The notes: a model not told the origin generated them from the sequence alone. Shown: positions 49,156-57,542, counted from the first letter of the stretch. The stretch: 64,000 nt of DNA from PALSA-129 sp963842505 (GCA_963842505.1 CAWJGZ010000004.1:806001-870000), one strand, 5' to 3'. Program-made: numbers and translations.

Positions 49156-50390
49156 AGTTTCCCGCCGCACTTCTGGCTGTCGCTACCGCGCTCGCCGCCG
49201 CGCCGCTTCCCCGCCCCTACACCGTCGAGCACTATGACGTCCACCTCACGCCCGATCTTGCCGCCCAACGCATCGCCGGTGAAGTCACCATGCGGCTGCG
49301 CAGCCAGATCGACCGCTTGGACGCCGTCGAGCTGGATACCGGCTCGCTCGAAATCTCCAGCGTCCTGGAAAATCAGCGCACACCGTATTTTGAGCACAGC
49401 GGCGGTCACATCATCATCGATCTCGCCACGCCCGCCCACAAACAGGAAGTCCGCACCCTGACCATCCGCTACATCGCCCGCGCCGCCAAAGGGCTGGTCT
49501 TCTACCCCGATCAGATCTACACTTCTTTTTTCACTCACGATTGGCTTCCCTCGAGCGACCGTCCCGACGACCGCGCCACGCTTCGACTCGTCATCGACCC
49601 TCCGCCCCGCGCCAAAGTCGCCGCCAGCGGCCGCTTCGATGGCGCCGCATGGCTGGTCGAATCCCCCACCCCGCCGTTCCTGTTTGCCTTCGCGGTCGGC
49701 GATTTCGCCGAATCCACTACTCAGGCCGATGGCGTCACCCTTCGCACGCTCGGCAAGGCCAATGTCGCCGGTCCCACCGCCGACGTGCTGCGTTTTTTCG
49801 CGGAGCACACCGGCCACACTTACCCTGGCGCCTCTTACACGCAGGTCTTCACTCACGGCAAGGTGGAACAGGAAGCCGCCGGCCTCACTCTGCTGCCCGA
49901 ATCTTACGCCGAAACCCTCGCTGCCCATCCCGAGGATCTCTGGCTGCTCGCGCATGAGCTGGCGCACCAGTGGTATGCCGTCGCCATTCAGTGCAAAGAC
50001 TGGACCGATTTCTGGCTGAACGAAGGCCTCGCGACCTTCATGGCCGACGCTTACTTGGAACACCGCTACGGCAAGGCGCGCTACGAGCAGGAGATCGAGC
50101 GTTCGCACGCTCTCTACGAGGCCCAGGTCGTCAAAGGCAAGGATCGCCCGCTATCCTACACCGATTGGCAAACCTCCGACCAGGTGGGCGGCGACATACC
50201 CTATCACAAAGGCGCCTGGTTCCTCGCCGAACTGCGCCGCCAGCTCACCGACCCGGTCTTCTGGCAGGGCATCCGCCTCTATACGAAAGACAATTGGAAC
50301 AAGCCTGTCACCAGTGACGATTTCGAACGGTCGATGGACACCGCCGCCCACAAGGATCTCTCGAAGCTCTTCGCGCGCTGGGTTTTCTAA
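49152..50390 (+). CDS. Secreted M1-like metallopeptidase
   Basis: A 412-residue gluzincin. A signal peptide (KFPAALLAVATALAA) precedes an N-terminal beta-domain (YTVEHYDVHLTPDLAAQRIA, GEVTMRL) and the zinc motif HELAHQWYAVAIQ (about residues 267-279), with the third ligand in WLNEGLATFMAD. The GxMEN exopeptidase motif of M1 enzymes is replaced by VEQEAAGLTLLPES. The family's C-terminal helical domain is absent, so the protein is shorter than normal M1 peptidases. The start codon overlaps the porin stop. Role in metal or peptide handling unknown. Confidence 0.88.
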   Translation: MKFPAALLAVATALAAAPLPRPYTVEHYDVHLTPDLAAQRIAGEVTMRLRSQIDRLDAVELDTGSLEISSVLENQRTPYFEHSGGHIIIDLATPAHKQEVRTLTIRYIARAAKGLVFYPDQIYTSFFTHDWLPSSDRPDDRATLRLVIDPPPRAKVAASGRFDGAAWLVESPTPPFLFAFAVGDFAESTTQADGVTLRTLGKANVAGPTADVLRFFAEHTGHTYPGASYTQVFTHGKVEQEAAGLTLLPESYAETLAAHPEDLWLLAHELAHQWYAVAIQCKDWTDFWLNEGLATFMADAYLEHRYGKARYEQEIERSHALYEAQVVKGKDRPLSYTDWQTSDQVGGDIPYHKGAWFLAELRRQLTDPVFWQGIRLYTKDNWNKPVTSDDFERSMDTAAHKDLSKLFARWVF

Positions 50391-50430
50391 AGCCAGATAA
50401 GCCACCCTCCTGCCGAAAGCGAATTCCCTC

Positions 50431-50455
50431 CTGTATATACAGATTTCGTATATAC
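50431..50455 (+). promoter_or_regulatory. Palindromic operator of toxin-antitoxin locus 2
   Basis: CTGTATATACAG (50431-50442) is a perfect 12-bp palindrome. Its core GTATATAC recurs at 50448-50455, one and a half helical turns on. The second copy overlaps a TATACT -10-like box, and the toxin frame begins at TTG 50463. Antitoxin autorepression at this site is the expected mechanism. The sequence is unrelated to the GTCTTTACTAT repeats of locus 1. Confidence 0.55.
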
Positions 50456-50462
50456 TAGTAGC

Positions 50463-50750
50463 TTGCTGGATAGGCTCAGAGGATTCGAGTGGGACGTATA
50501 CAACATCTACCATGTCGCGCTTCACGACGTGACACCGGCGGAAGTCGAGGAGGCCACCGCACAGCGGCATTTGATTATTCCGGCGGCTCCCAAGAACAGA
50601 GAGAAACGATGGAAGCTATTCGGAAAGACGGCCGGTGGGCGCTATCTCGTCGTGGTGTTCACTATCCGGCTCAACAAGATGCGGACCGTGACTGCTTATA
50701 CGATGAACCGAACTGAAAGGAAACTCTATGCCCCGCAAATCGACGCCTGA
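50463..50750 (+). CDS. brnT: BrnT-type toxin
   Basis: A 95-residue BrnT ribonuclease-type toxin. It has FEWDVYNIYHVALHDVTPAE, VEEATAQRHLIIPAA, then GGRYLVVVFTIRLNKMRTVT and AYTMNRTERKLYAPQ. The pattern FEWDxxNxxH is the family's N-terminal signature and R-(T/S)-x-T-AYxM-x-R-x-E-R its C-terminal one. TTG 50463 is chosen as start because there is no ATG upstream in frame; the leader is very short. The antitoxin frame overlaps its end by 23 bases. Confidence 0.85.
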   Translation: MLDRLRGFEWDVYNIYHVALHDVTPAEVEEATAQRHLIIPAAPKNREKRWKLFGKTAGGRYLVVVFTIRLNKMRTVTAYTMNRTERKLYAPQIDA

Positions 50751-51063
50751 GGTTGGATCGGAATTCAAAGAGGCCGCCTGGTACACGACCGCCGAGGGGC
50801 GCCGGCAAACTCGCCGCGAATTTGAACACGCCCTCAGAAGCGGAACGGCATTTCGCTCCGCGGGATCGAAGATTCCTCGCACCGATGCCCAGGTGCTTGT
50901 TGAACTCATGGAAATGGCGAAAGCTCATGCAACTCGCGCCATTTCCATTCGGCTGCCCGTTGCCGATATCGAGCGCGCTCAAAAGATCGCGGCAAGACGC
51001 GGCGTCGGCTACCAGACCGTGCTGAAACAGGCCATTCGGGCTGGACTGAAAAGAGCCGGGTAG
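50728..51063 (+). CDS. CopG/BrnA-type antitoxin
   Basis: A 111-residue antitoxin: MPRKSTPEVGSEFKEAAWYT at the N-terminus, then a linker, then AISIRLPVADIERAQKIAAR and RGVGYQTVLKQAIRAGLK, a ribbon-helix-helix. It is paired with the toxin through a 23-base overlap. The C-terminal third (RLPVADIERAQ...YQTVLKQ) aligns with the antitoxin of locus 1 (RLPVPDIKTAQ...YQTYIKM), while the N-terminal parts, which meet the toxin, have diverged. Confidence 0.85.
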   Translation: MPRKSTPEVGSEFKEAAWYTTAEGRRQTRREFEHALRSGTAFRSAGSKIPRTDAQVLVELMEMAKAHATRAISIRLPVADIERAQKIAARRGVGYQTVLKQAIRAGLKRAG

Positions 51064-51077
51064 CCGGCGCCGGCGCG

Positions 51078-52307
51078 TTACGCTTCCACCTTCGCCTTCC
51101 CGAACACTTTCCCCAACACCCTAACCGCCTGGTCGATCTCCTTCTCGGATACGTTGTACGGAGGCAGAAACCGCAGCACCTTATCGTGTGTGCAGTTGAT
51201 CAGCAGGCCTTCCGCCAGGGCATCGAGGACAATTTGCTTGCCGGGCATGGCCAGTTCCACTCCCAGCATCAACCCGAACCCGCGCACTTCTTTCACGAAC
51301 CCGTGCTTGCGCGCCAGATCGTTGAGCTTCACCTGGAAGTATCCGCCCACTTCCCTGATGTGCGGCAGCAGACCGTCCAGGATATCCAGGAATTCCAACG
51401 CGACCCGGCATGCCAGCGGTCCGCCGCCAAACGTCGACCCGTGCATACCCGGCTTGATGGCCGCGGCTGCTTTGGCATTCGCCAGAATGAAGCCCAGCGG
51501 AATCCCGCAGGCTATCGGTTTGGCGGCCACCACCACGTCCGGCAGCACCGCCGGGGTGGTGCGCTGGTACGCGAAATAAGTTCCCGGACGGCCCACCCCG
51601 CACTGCGTTTCATCGGCAATCAGTAGCGCGTCGTAGCGGTCCGCCAATTCGCGAGCCTTGGCCGCGAACTCCTGCGTCAGCGGATAGATCCCGCCTTCTC
51701 CTTGAATCGTTTCCAGAATGATTCCGGCCGTCCGCTCGCTGAACGCCGCCTCCAGCGCCGCCGCGTCGTTAAGCGGCACGAATTTGACGCCCGGCACCAA
51801 CGGCTCGAAATCCTGCCGGTATTTCGCCTGCCCGGTCACCGAGAGCGCTCCCAGCGACCGCCCATGGAACGAATTGTCGAGCGAAATGATCTCGAACTTC
51901 TCCGGCGCAATCGCGCGCCCGTGGGAGTGCGCCATCTTCAGCGCGCCTTCCACGGCTTCCGTTCCTGTGTTGGCGAAGAACACCCGTTCGAGTCCGCTCG
52001 CCGCCGCCAGCCGCTTCGCCAGCGGCCCCTGATACGGGTGATAGTAGAGGTTCGACGTGTGCATCAGCAGCCCCGCCTGCTCGCGAATCACCTTCACAAT
52101 CCGTGGATGTGCGTGCCCCAGCGCATTTACCCCAATCCCGGTGATGAAATCCAGGTACCGGCGCCCTTCCAGGTCATAGACGTAGCTGCCCTTGCCCCGT
52201 GCCAACGCCAGCGGATACCGCGCATAAGTCTGCAACAGGTGGTCCCGTTCCAGGTCCATGATCGCCTGGCCCGCGCCACCCCCTACCGGTGGAAGATTAC
52301 TAGACAT
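51078..52307 (-). CDS. argD: Acetylornithine/class III aminotransferase
   Basis: Class III PLP aminotransferase, 409 residues. It has YVYDLEGRRYLDFITGIGVN, FFANTGTEAVEGALKMAHSH, SLDNSFHGRSLGALSVTGQA, ETIQGEGGIYPLTQEF and LLIADETQCGVGRPGTYFAY. The catalytic Lys is in VVAAKPIACGIPLGF. These match ArgD-like acetylornithine aminotransferases. Other omega-aminotransferases share the features, and no arg genes are adjacent, so the symbol is tentative. ATG 52307 is preferred, although its ribosome-binding site is weak. Confidence 0.88.
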   Translation of the reverse strand: MSSNLPPVGGGAGQAIMDLERDHLLQTYARYPLALARGKGSYVYDLEGRRYLDFITGIGVNALGHAHPRIVKVIREQAGLLMHTSNLYYHPYQGPLAKRLAAASGLERVFFANTGTEAVEGALKMAHSHGRAIAPEKFEIISLDNSFHGRSLGALSVTGQAKYRQDFEPLVPGVKFVPLNDAAALEAAFSERTAGIILETIQGEGGIYPLTQEFAAKARELADRYDALLIADETQCGVGRPGTYFAYQRTTPAVLPDVVVAAKPIACGIPLGFILANAKAAAAIKPGMHGSTFGGGPLACRVALEFLDILDGLLPHIREVGGYFQVKLNDLARKHGFVKEVRGFGLMLGVELAMPGKQIVLDALAEGLLINCTHDKVLRFLPPYNVSEKEIDQAVRVLGKVFGKAKVEA

Positions 52308-52572
52308 TTCTTCATCATAACCCACCGCCGCCGTTTCTTCACATAAGCCGTTCGCTTTCAACTGCCTACAGACGTTATCCACTCGACCCAGCAATTGCCC
52401 CATTCAACCCCGCTCGATGCCGTACAACCAATAATTTCAACGTTTTAATGCCAATCCGTACCGCCCCGGAAAGGTCTTTCCCTATACTTTGGAATAGCGC
52501 ACCGTCTTTCCGCTGTCGGACGTGCGGGTGTTTTGTTTCGATTTTTGGGTAATTCAGGGAGGGTTCAACCAG

Positions 52573-54669
52573 ATGCACAAGCCTATCAAATACGCGGAGA
52601 AAGCTCTGACCTACGCCGCCGGCGCCGCCTGGGTAGTCTTCGACAAGCTCAATTCCATTGGCCGCAATCCGGGTTTTATTCCGAACTGGTCCGATAAGCC
52701 CCTGCTCAAGTCCTGGGAGAAAACCAAACCTCCGCTGGGCTGGCCGCGCTCTACGGACTCTCTCTGCCCGCGTTGCGTCCCCGAAATCCGCCAGCAGATC
52801 CTCGACGGCAAGACGCCCCTCGAAGTCCTCTACACCGACAAGCCAGGCGAAATCAAAGCCCAGGTGATCGAGCGCGACGGCAAAATCCTGATGGTCAAGG
52901 ATTGCCCCATCCACGGCCACTTCGAAGATGTCATGGCAATCGACACCGCCTTTTTCAAGCACCTCGAAGAAGTCTTCCCCGGTCGCGACATCCGCGCCCA
53001 CAACGACTCCAAGCTGCACAAACACGGTTCCTCGACCATCACCCACGGCCGCGGTTCGGTGCTTACGGTCGACCTCACCAACCGCTGCAACATGATGTGC
53101 GATCCCTGCTTCATGGACGCCAACCAGGTCGGCTTCGTCCACGAGTTGACCTGGGAAGACATCAAAACGCTGCTCGATAACGCCATCACCATTAAGCCCA
53201 AGCGTCAGATGTCGGTGCAGTTCTCCGGCGGCGAGCCGACCATCTCTCCATACTTCCTGGATGCCGTCCGCTACGCGCGTGAAGTCGGTTACACCTCCGT
53301 GCAAGCAGCTACCAACGGCATCGAATTCGCCAAGGATCCCGAATTTTGCCGCAAGGCCGCCGAAGCCGGACTGCGCTATGCCTACTTGCAGTTCGACGGC
53401 ATCGGCAACGCCGCCAACTCCCACCGCAAGGTCGGCAATCTGTTCGACGTCAAACTGCGCGCCATCGAGAACCTGTACTCGAACGGCGTCGACATCATCC
53501 CCGTCATCACCATCATCAACGGCATCAATAACGAGCAGGTGGGCCGCATCATCCAATTCGCTCTCGATAACCCCAAAAAAATTCCGTTCCTCTCCTACCA
53601 GCCGGTTTCCTTCACCGGCCGCGATGAAGCCGTCACCGACGAACGCCGCACCGCCCAGCGCTACACCCTCTCGCACCTGGCGCACGACGTCAAAAACCAG
53701 ACCGGCCTCGGCGAACCGGCCCGCGACTGGTTCCCCATCTCCTTCATGTCCACGTTTTCGGACTGGAGCGACCTGGTACATGGCCCCCAGCATGAGTGGG
53801 GCCAGTTGAGCTGCGGTTGCCATCCCAATTGCGGCGTCGGCATGGCCGTCATGGTCGACAAGGAAACCAGGGAAGCCCGCCCCGTCACCTCTTTCTGGAA
53901 CGCCGATCAACTCGCCAAAGACGTTGCCCGCATCAACGACGCGGCCAGAGGGAAATGGCTTTCGATCATTGGCATGGTCCTCGCGGCAACGCGTAACTAC
54001 GATCCGTTTCAAGCACCTACGCACTTCAAGTTAAGCGATTTGATGAAGAAGCTCGACAAGACCTTCGGCGCTACCGGCAAAAATTACGGCAATGTCGGCA
54101 AAGACCGCACCATGAGCGACATCGAAAAGCGCCGCCGCGACCGCTGGAACTTCCTCTTCATCGCCGGCATGTGGTTCCAGGATCTCTTCAATTACGATTT
54201 CCGCCGCACCGAGCAGTGCATCATCCCCTACGCCACCCAGGAGGGCGAAATTTCCTTCTGCGCCTACAATACCGGCGTCGGCTGGCGCAACATCATTGAA
54301 AAGATGCACATGACCGCGACCCTTACCAAATGGTACGAGGAGCACGGCCGTCACGAGATTTTTGCCGGCGGCAAATCCGTCCAGTTGAAGAGCAAAGATC
54401 ACTCCCTGGTCCTGCGCGAAGAGATTGTCACCAACGAAGTCCAGCACGATCTCGACCGTCTGGGCATCGCCAAGAATGCCGGCGAAGAGAAGAGCCGCGC
54501 TCGCGACGCCAAACTCAAAGAGCAGCAGGAAAACCAGCGCATGATGAAGCTCTACCGCGAGCACGTGCTCAAAGAGCAGCCCGGTCCGGACCTGGTCCAA
54601 ATCGGCTCCCTTCAGCCAGCGCCCAAGCCCGTCGAACAACGCGAAGAAGTCGGCTCCTTCGGCGACTGA
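52573..54669 (+). CDS. Radical SAM protein of the tetraether-lipid-synthase (Tes/MJ0619) type
   Basis: A 698-residue radical SAM enzyme. The cluster motif is CNMMCDPC (C172, C176, C179), followed by SVQFSGGEPTISPYFLDAVR (GGEP). In front lies a rubredoxin-like pair C65-P-R-C68 plus CPIHG at 111-115. Behind are SCGCHPNC (about 413-420) and single Cys near 548 and 562 (CIIPYATQEGEISFCAYN), likely extra Fe-S ligands. This four-site layout matches Tes, which couples lipid tails into membrane-spanning lipids. The last 100 residues are a Lys/Glu/Gln-rich extension. GGGAGG precedes ATG 52573. Members of this class in acidobacteria are candidates for branched GDGT or iso-diabolic-acid synthesis. Confidence 0.78.
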   Translation: MHKPIKYAEKALTYAAGAAWVVFDKLNSIGRNPGFIPNWSDKPLLKSWEKTKPPLGWPRSTDSLCPRCVPEIRQQILDGKTPLEVLYTDKPGEIKAQVIERDGKILMVKDCPIHGHFEDVMAIDTAFFKHLEEVFPGRDIRAHNDSKLHKHGSSTITHGRGSVLTVDLTNRCNMMCDPCFMDANQVGFVHELTWEDIKTLLDNAITIKPKRQMSVQFSGGEPTISPYFLDAVRYAREVGYTSVQAATNGIEFAKDPEFCRKAAEAGLRYAYLQFDGIGNAANSHRKVGNLFDVKLRAIENLYSNGVDIIPVITIINGINNEQVGRIIQFALDNPKKIPFLSYQPVSFTGRDEAVTDERRTAQRYTLSHLAHDVKNQTGLGEPARDWFPISFMSTFSDWSDLVHGPQHEWGQLSCGCHPNCGVGMAVMVDKETREARPVTSFWNADQLAKDVARINDAARGKWLSIIGMVLAATRNYDPFQAPTHFKLSDLMKKLDKTFGATGKNYGNVGKDRTMSDIEKRRRDRWNFLFIAGMWFQDLFNYDFRRTEQCIIPYATQEGEISFCAYNTGVGWRNIIEKMHMTATLTKWYEEHGRHEIFAGGKSVQLKSKDHSLVLREEIVTNEVQHDLDRLGIAKNAGEEKSRARDAKLKEQQENQRMMKLYREHVLKEQPGPDLVQIGSLQPAPKPVEQREEVGSFGD

Positions 54670-54739
54670 GTTTTTTCTTCCGACTCCACTGCCTGACAAC
54701 CGGCCTGCTGGCCCCGCCGTTCCATTCTCCGCCGGTGCG

Positions 54740-55756
54740 ATGATAGATCTCATGGTCCCAGGCGCTCCCGCGGCGGCACGCTGGTTGCGGGCCGCGCCGC
54801 GCCTCGATTGGCCCCTGTCAGTCGTCGAGCGCATGGCCCGCGCGGCCTTTCCGCGCCATCGCGTGCTGGAATACCAGCCGCTCGCGAACGGTCTCCGCAA
54901 CGTCAATATTCGCCTGACGCTGGAGTCGCTAGCTGAACCGCGGCTCCTGCGCATCTACCAGCACGATCCGTCGCTGTGCCAAAAAGAAGTGGACCTGATG
55001 CAACTGGTGCGTTCCACGGTTCCGGTGCCCGAAGTGATCCACGCCTCGCCGCTGGGTTTGGAGGAACTGCCGCCTTTCGCTCTGCTGCAATTCGTGGAAG
55101 GCGTCAGCCCGCTCGATCTGAAGCGGCGCGGCGACCTGGTAGCTTTCTCTCAAGCCGCTTTTTCGGCGGGCGAAACCCTGGCGGCCATCGGACGCTTCGG
55201 CTTTCCGAGAGCCGGCTGGCTCGGCCCCGGACCCGCGGTTACAGCGCCGCTCCTCGCTGGCGCCGACCCGATGCCCCGCTTCGTCGATCTCTGTCTTGCC
55301 GCGCCCCCTCTCGAGCGGCGCGTCCCGGCGGAGTTGCGCGATCGGATCCACAAACTGATCTGGCAATGGGCTCCACGCCTGGCCTCGCTCGACGCCGACC
55401 CCCGCCTGGTCCATGGCGATTTCAACCGCCGCAACCTCATCGCGCGCCAGGTCGCCGGCCGATGGGTGGTGGTTGCCGTGCTCGATTGGGAATTTGCAAT
55501 CGCCAGTTCGCCGCTTACCGACATCGAAAACTTCCTGCGTTACGAGTTGGCGTCACATCCGCTTGCCGAGCCGCATTTTTCCACAGGATACATTCAGGCC
55601 GGCGGAGTGCTGCCCGAGAATTGGCGCCGCCTCGGCCGCTTGATCGGGCTTACGGCAATCTGCGAAAGCCTGACGCACCAGGAATTACCCGCTGACATCG
55701 CCACGGAACTGGTGGCGCTGGTGCGAGCCACGGTAGAGCCTGATTCGGCAACCTGA
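54740..55756 (+). CDS. APH-fold phosphotransferase
   Basis: A 338-residue aminoglycoside-phosphotransferase-fold kinase. It has LANGLRNVNIRLTL, LLQFVEGVSPLDL, then the catalytic loop LVHGDFNRRNLIARQ and the metal-binding VLDWEFAIASSPLTDIENFL. Family members phosphorylate small metabolites (choline, homoserine, antibiotics). The substrate is unknown. It follows the Tes-like gene after 70 bases, so a link to lipid headgroup chemistry is possible but not shown. Confidence 0.85.
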   Translation: MIDLMVPGAPAAARWLRAAPRLDWPLSVVERMARAAFPRHRVLEYQPLANGLRNVNIRLTLESLAEPRLLRIYQHDPSLCQKEVDLMQLVRSTVPVPEVIHASPLGLEELPPFALLQFVEGVSPLDLKRRGDLVAFSQAAFSAGETLAAIGRFGFPRAGWLGPGPAVTAPLLAGADPMPRFVDLCLAAPPLERRVPAELRDRIHKLIWQWAPRLASLDADPRLVHGDFNRRNLIARQVAGRWVVVAVLDWEFAIASSPLTDIENFLRYELASHPLAEPHFSTGYIQAGGVLPENWRRLGRLIGLTAICESLTHQELPADIATELVALVRATVEPDSAT

Positions 55757-55831
55757 TGCTCTCACGATCGATCCGGCAACTCGGCGCTCAAGCCTTGCTT
55801 CAGCCGCTTCCCGCCAGCCCTCGCCACCAGC

Positions 55832-56179
55832 TCACAGCGCTTCTCCCTCGGCCGATTGCAAAATCAGTCCGATCGCTTCGGTGAGACGCGCCCAATCGGC
55901 GGTCTCGCTTTTGAGTTGCGCGCGGCCCTTGGATGTCAGACGGTAAAACTTGGCTTCCCGGCCGGTATCGGATGCCTTCCACTCGGCGCTGAGCAAACCC
56001 CGGTTCTCCATCCGATGCAGTGCCGGGTACAGCGAGCCCTGTTGCACCGTCAAAACCTCGCGCGAGATTTGCTGGATTCTCTGGGCAATCGCGTAGCCGT
56101 GAATGGGCCCAAGATTGACCACTTTCAAGATCAGGAGATCGAGAGTGCCTTGGGGAAGATCGGGTTTGGTCGGCGGCAC
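55832..56179 (-). CDS. PadR-family transcriptional regulator
   Basis: A 115-residue winged-helix regulator: LPQGTLDLLILKVVNLGPIH, GYAIAQRIQQISREVLTVQQ and GSLYPALHRMENRGLLSAEW, and a C-terminal helix. GTG 56179 is supported by GAGG seven bases upstream. Acidobacterial PadR genes usually neighbour ABC permease genes, but none is present here. A perfect dyad upstream (56197-56220) is a likely operator. Confidence 0.93.
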   Translation of the reverse strand: MPPTKPDLPQGTLDLLILKVVNLGPIHGYAIAQRIQQISREVLTVQQGSLYPALHRMENRGLLSAEWKASDTGREAKFYRLTSKGRAQLKSETADWARLTEAIGLILQSAEGEAL

Positions 56180-56196
56180 CTGGGTACCTCGTGCTC

Positions 56197-56220
56197 CTAC
56201 ATATACCGCAGAATATGTAG
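56197..56220. promoter_or_regulatory. Perfect dyad upstream of padR
   Basis: CTACATAT (56197-56204) and ATATGTAG (56213-56220) form a perfect inverted repeat with an 8-base spacer, 18 bases upstream of the PadR start codon. PadR proteins typically bind ATGT/ACAT half-sites; here ACAT and ATGT are 12 bases apart. Autorepression is a sound inference. Confidence 0.6.
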
Positions 56221-56258
56221 AAGCGCAAGGTATGTGTCCGTTTTGGCCCGTTCGTGTG

Positions 56259-56559
56259 TCATCTACCCACGGCCGGTGGCTTCTGCACCATGGAAAGCAG
56301 TAAGCAAAACGCCACTAGAACCGCTAGTCCCGCTGCGACCATCATTTGGATTCCCTCTTCTGGCATATCGGCAGAGCAATCGAGTGGCCGTAGGGTACTC
56401 AGCGAGAATATCTTTGGGCACGGGAGGCAAATTCCTAATCCAGGCAACATCTTGGGGGCCGTTTAGCGGTGCAAGGCGATACCGCCGGGCTTCCGCCAGA
56501 CTGAAAAAGTGTATACGAAGTTGCTTGACAGCCAGCCACGGCGTGCCCAGACTATCCAC
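56259..56559 (-). other. Possible small genes in the padR / BNR intergenic stretch
   Basis: Two overlapping minus-strand frames are possible. GTG 56559 to 56263 (98 residues) has natural-looking composition in its first 75 residues (SLAEARRYRLAPLNG, NLPPVPKDILAEYPTATRLL) but no good ribosome-binding site. ATG 56345 to 56259 (28 residues) has AGAGGGA about six bases upstream and encodes one hydrophobic helix, AAGLAVLVAFCLLLSMV. They cannot both be full-length. I consider each unproven. Confidence 0.3.
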
Positions 56560-56568
56560 CCACCGTCG

Positions 56569-57402
56569 CTATTCCGGCGGCTTACAGGCCCCGATTTTTA
56601 CCGCAAAGGCGGCGCGAGAGATCCAACGGTCTCCCAAGCGGCGCTCCAGGGCAAAAGACTGCGTGGCGCCGTCCGCCCGCACTCGCCACTCCCCAGGCGC
56701 CGTAGATGCCAGTTTAAGATGCAGCGGTTTGGCGCTCTCCTCTTTGATCTGCCACGTTTCGCCGCCGTCGGGTGACTCGAAGAGTACGTAACGGCCGGCG
56801 AGGTCTCCCTGCCCGCGGTCGACCACCACCCCGCCGGTGGTCTTGGACCCGAAATGAAACTCCAGAATCGAGCCAAAACGATTCTCGGCGCTTTCGCTGA
56901 GGATGTCTTGCTGGCGCCAAGTCTTGCCGCCGTCGGTGGTAAACAGCACAAAGGGATCCTCCGGCAGAGGAAAAAGTTGTTGACCGGCGGCCCACCCGGC
57001 TTCAGTATCTGCGAACTGAAGATGGTCGAGACTGGCGCCGCGAATCCGCGGATGGATCTCTCTCCACGTCCGGCCCGCATCATCGCTGCCCAGCAGCACC
57101 GAGTACAGAGTCACCGCGACGGAATGAATGTTACCGGTTGCGAAAAACTTATCGCCCGCCGACGCCGCGGCGGTCAGTTCCAGAAAAATTGGGCAGGGCG
57201 AATCCTCTAGGCAGCTCAGGCCCGCCCACTGCACGTCATCCGGTGTGCAGACGAAAGGCAGCACCATCGGTTTGCCTGAGTTCTGGAGAACCACCGGCTC
57301 TGTAGCCGCCGCCAGGTTGCCCGCCGGGATGGGCGGCTGATCTTGAGCCCAGGCGCAAGCCCCGGCCATCGCAAGAGTGAAACAGGCCAGCCGCAACTTC
57401 AT
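56569..57402 (-). CDS. Secreted BNR/Asp-box repeat protein
   Basis: A 277-residue exported beta-propeller-like protein. After a signal peptide (LRLACFTLAMAGACAWAQ) it has repeated Asp-box motifs SDDAGRTW, TTDGGKTW and SPDGGETW, the mark of sialidase-like/Ycf48-like propellers. There are too few repeats for a whole six-blade sialidase. Two Cys (CTPDDVQWAGLSC and SPC) near the front may pair. TTG 57411 is an alternative start, since the GGGAGG lies only one base before ATG 57402. Function unknown. Confidence 0.78.
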   Translation of the reverse strand: MKLRLACFTLAMAGACAWAQDQPPIPAGNLAAATEPVVLQNSGKPMVLPFVCTPDDVQWAGLSCLEDSPCPIFLELTAAASAGDKFFATGNIHSVAVTLYSVLLGSDDAGRTWREIHPRIRGASLDHLQFADTEAGWAAGQQLFPLPEDPFVLFTTDGGKTWRQQDILSESAENRFGSILEFHFGSKTTGGVVVDRGQGDLAGRYVLFESPDGGETWQIKEESAKPLHLKLASTAPGEWRVRADGATQSFALERRLGDRWISRAAFAVKIGACKPPE

Positions 57403-57426
57403 GCCTCCCAAATTGTACCGTGAGAC

Positions 57427-57446
57427 AATATGGCCCTAAAGGGCTA
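57427..57446. repeat. 20-bp dyad shared with 63556-63575, copy 1
   Basis: AATATGGCCCTAAAGGGCTA occurs identically here and at 63556-63575. The core GGCCCT-AA-AGGGCT is an almost perfect inverted repeat. This copy is 25 bases upstream of the BNR-repeat gene start; the other is upstream of the DUF5666 gene. Both genes encode exported proteins on the minus strand. A shared operator for one regulator is likely. Confidence 0.65.
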
Positions 57447-57491
57447 ATTGTTTATGGCTATATTGTTTAAGTTAGAATTTGTCCGAAACTT

Positions 57492-57541
57492 GTAACTCGC
57501 ACAGGGGTTCAGTCGTCTAGTAGGTAAATCCCCGTTACGAC
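57492..57541 (+). ncRNA. Possible structured RNA ahead of a terminator
   Basis: On the plus strand GTAAC (57492-57496) pairs with GTTAC (57534-57538), and GGGG (57504-57507) with CCCC (57530-57533), which makes one stem with a 7-base bulge. GTCGT (57512-57516) in the loop can pair with ACGAC (57537-57541), which would give a pseudoknot or an alternative fold. The terminator follows directly. No plus-strand gene is downstream, so a small RNA rather than a riboswitch is the simplest idea. Not matched to any known RNA. Confidence 0.3.
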
Positions 57542-57542
57542 A

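Noticed and set aside
52375..54024. A 549-codon minus-strand open frame opposite the radical SAM gene
   Set aside because: It is antisense to a gene with clear Fe-S motifs and shows only shadow composition.
57500..57535. GGGGTTC...AATCCCC resembling a tRNA T-arm
   Set aside because: The loop is far too long, and no acceptor, D or anticodon stems can be built around it.
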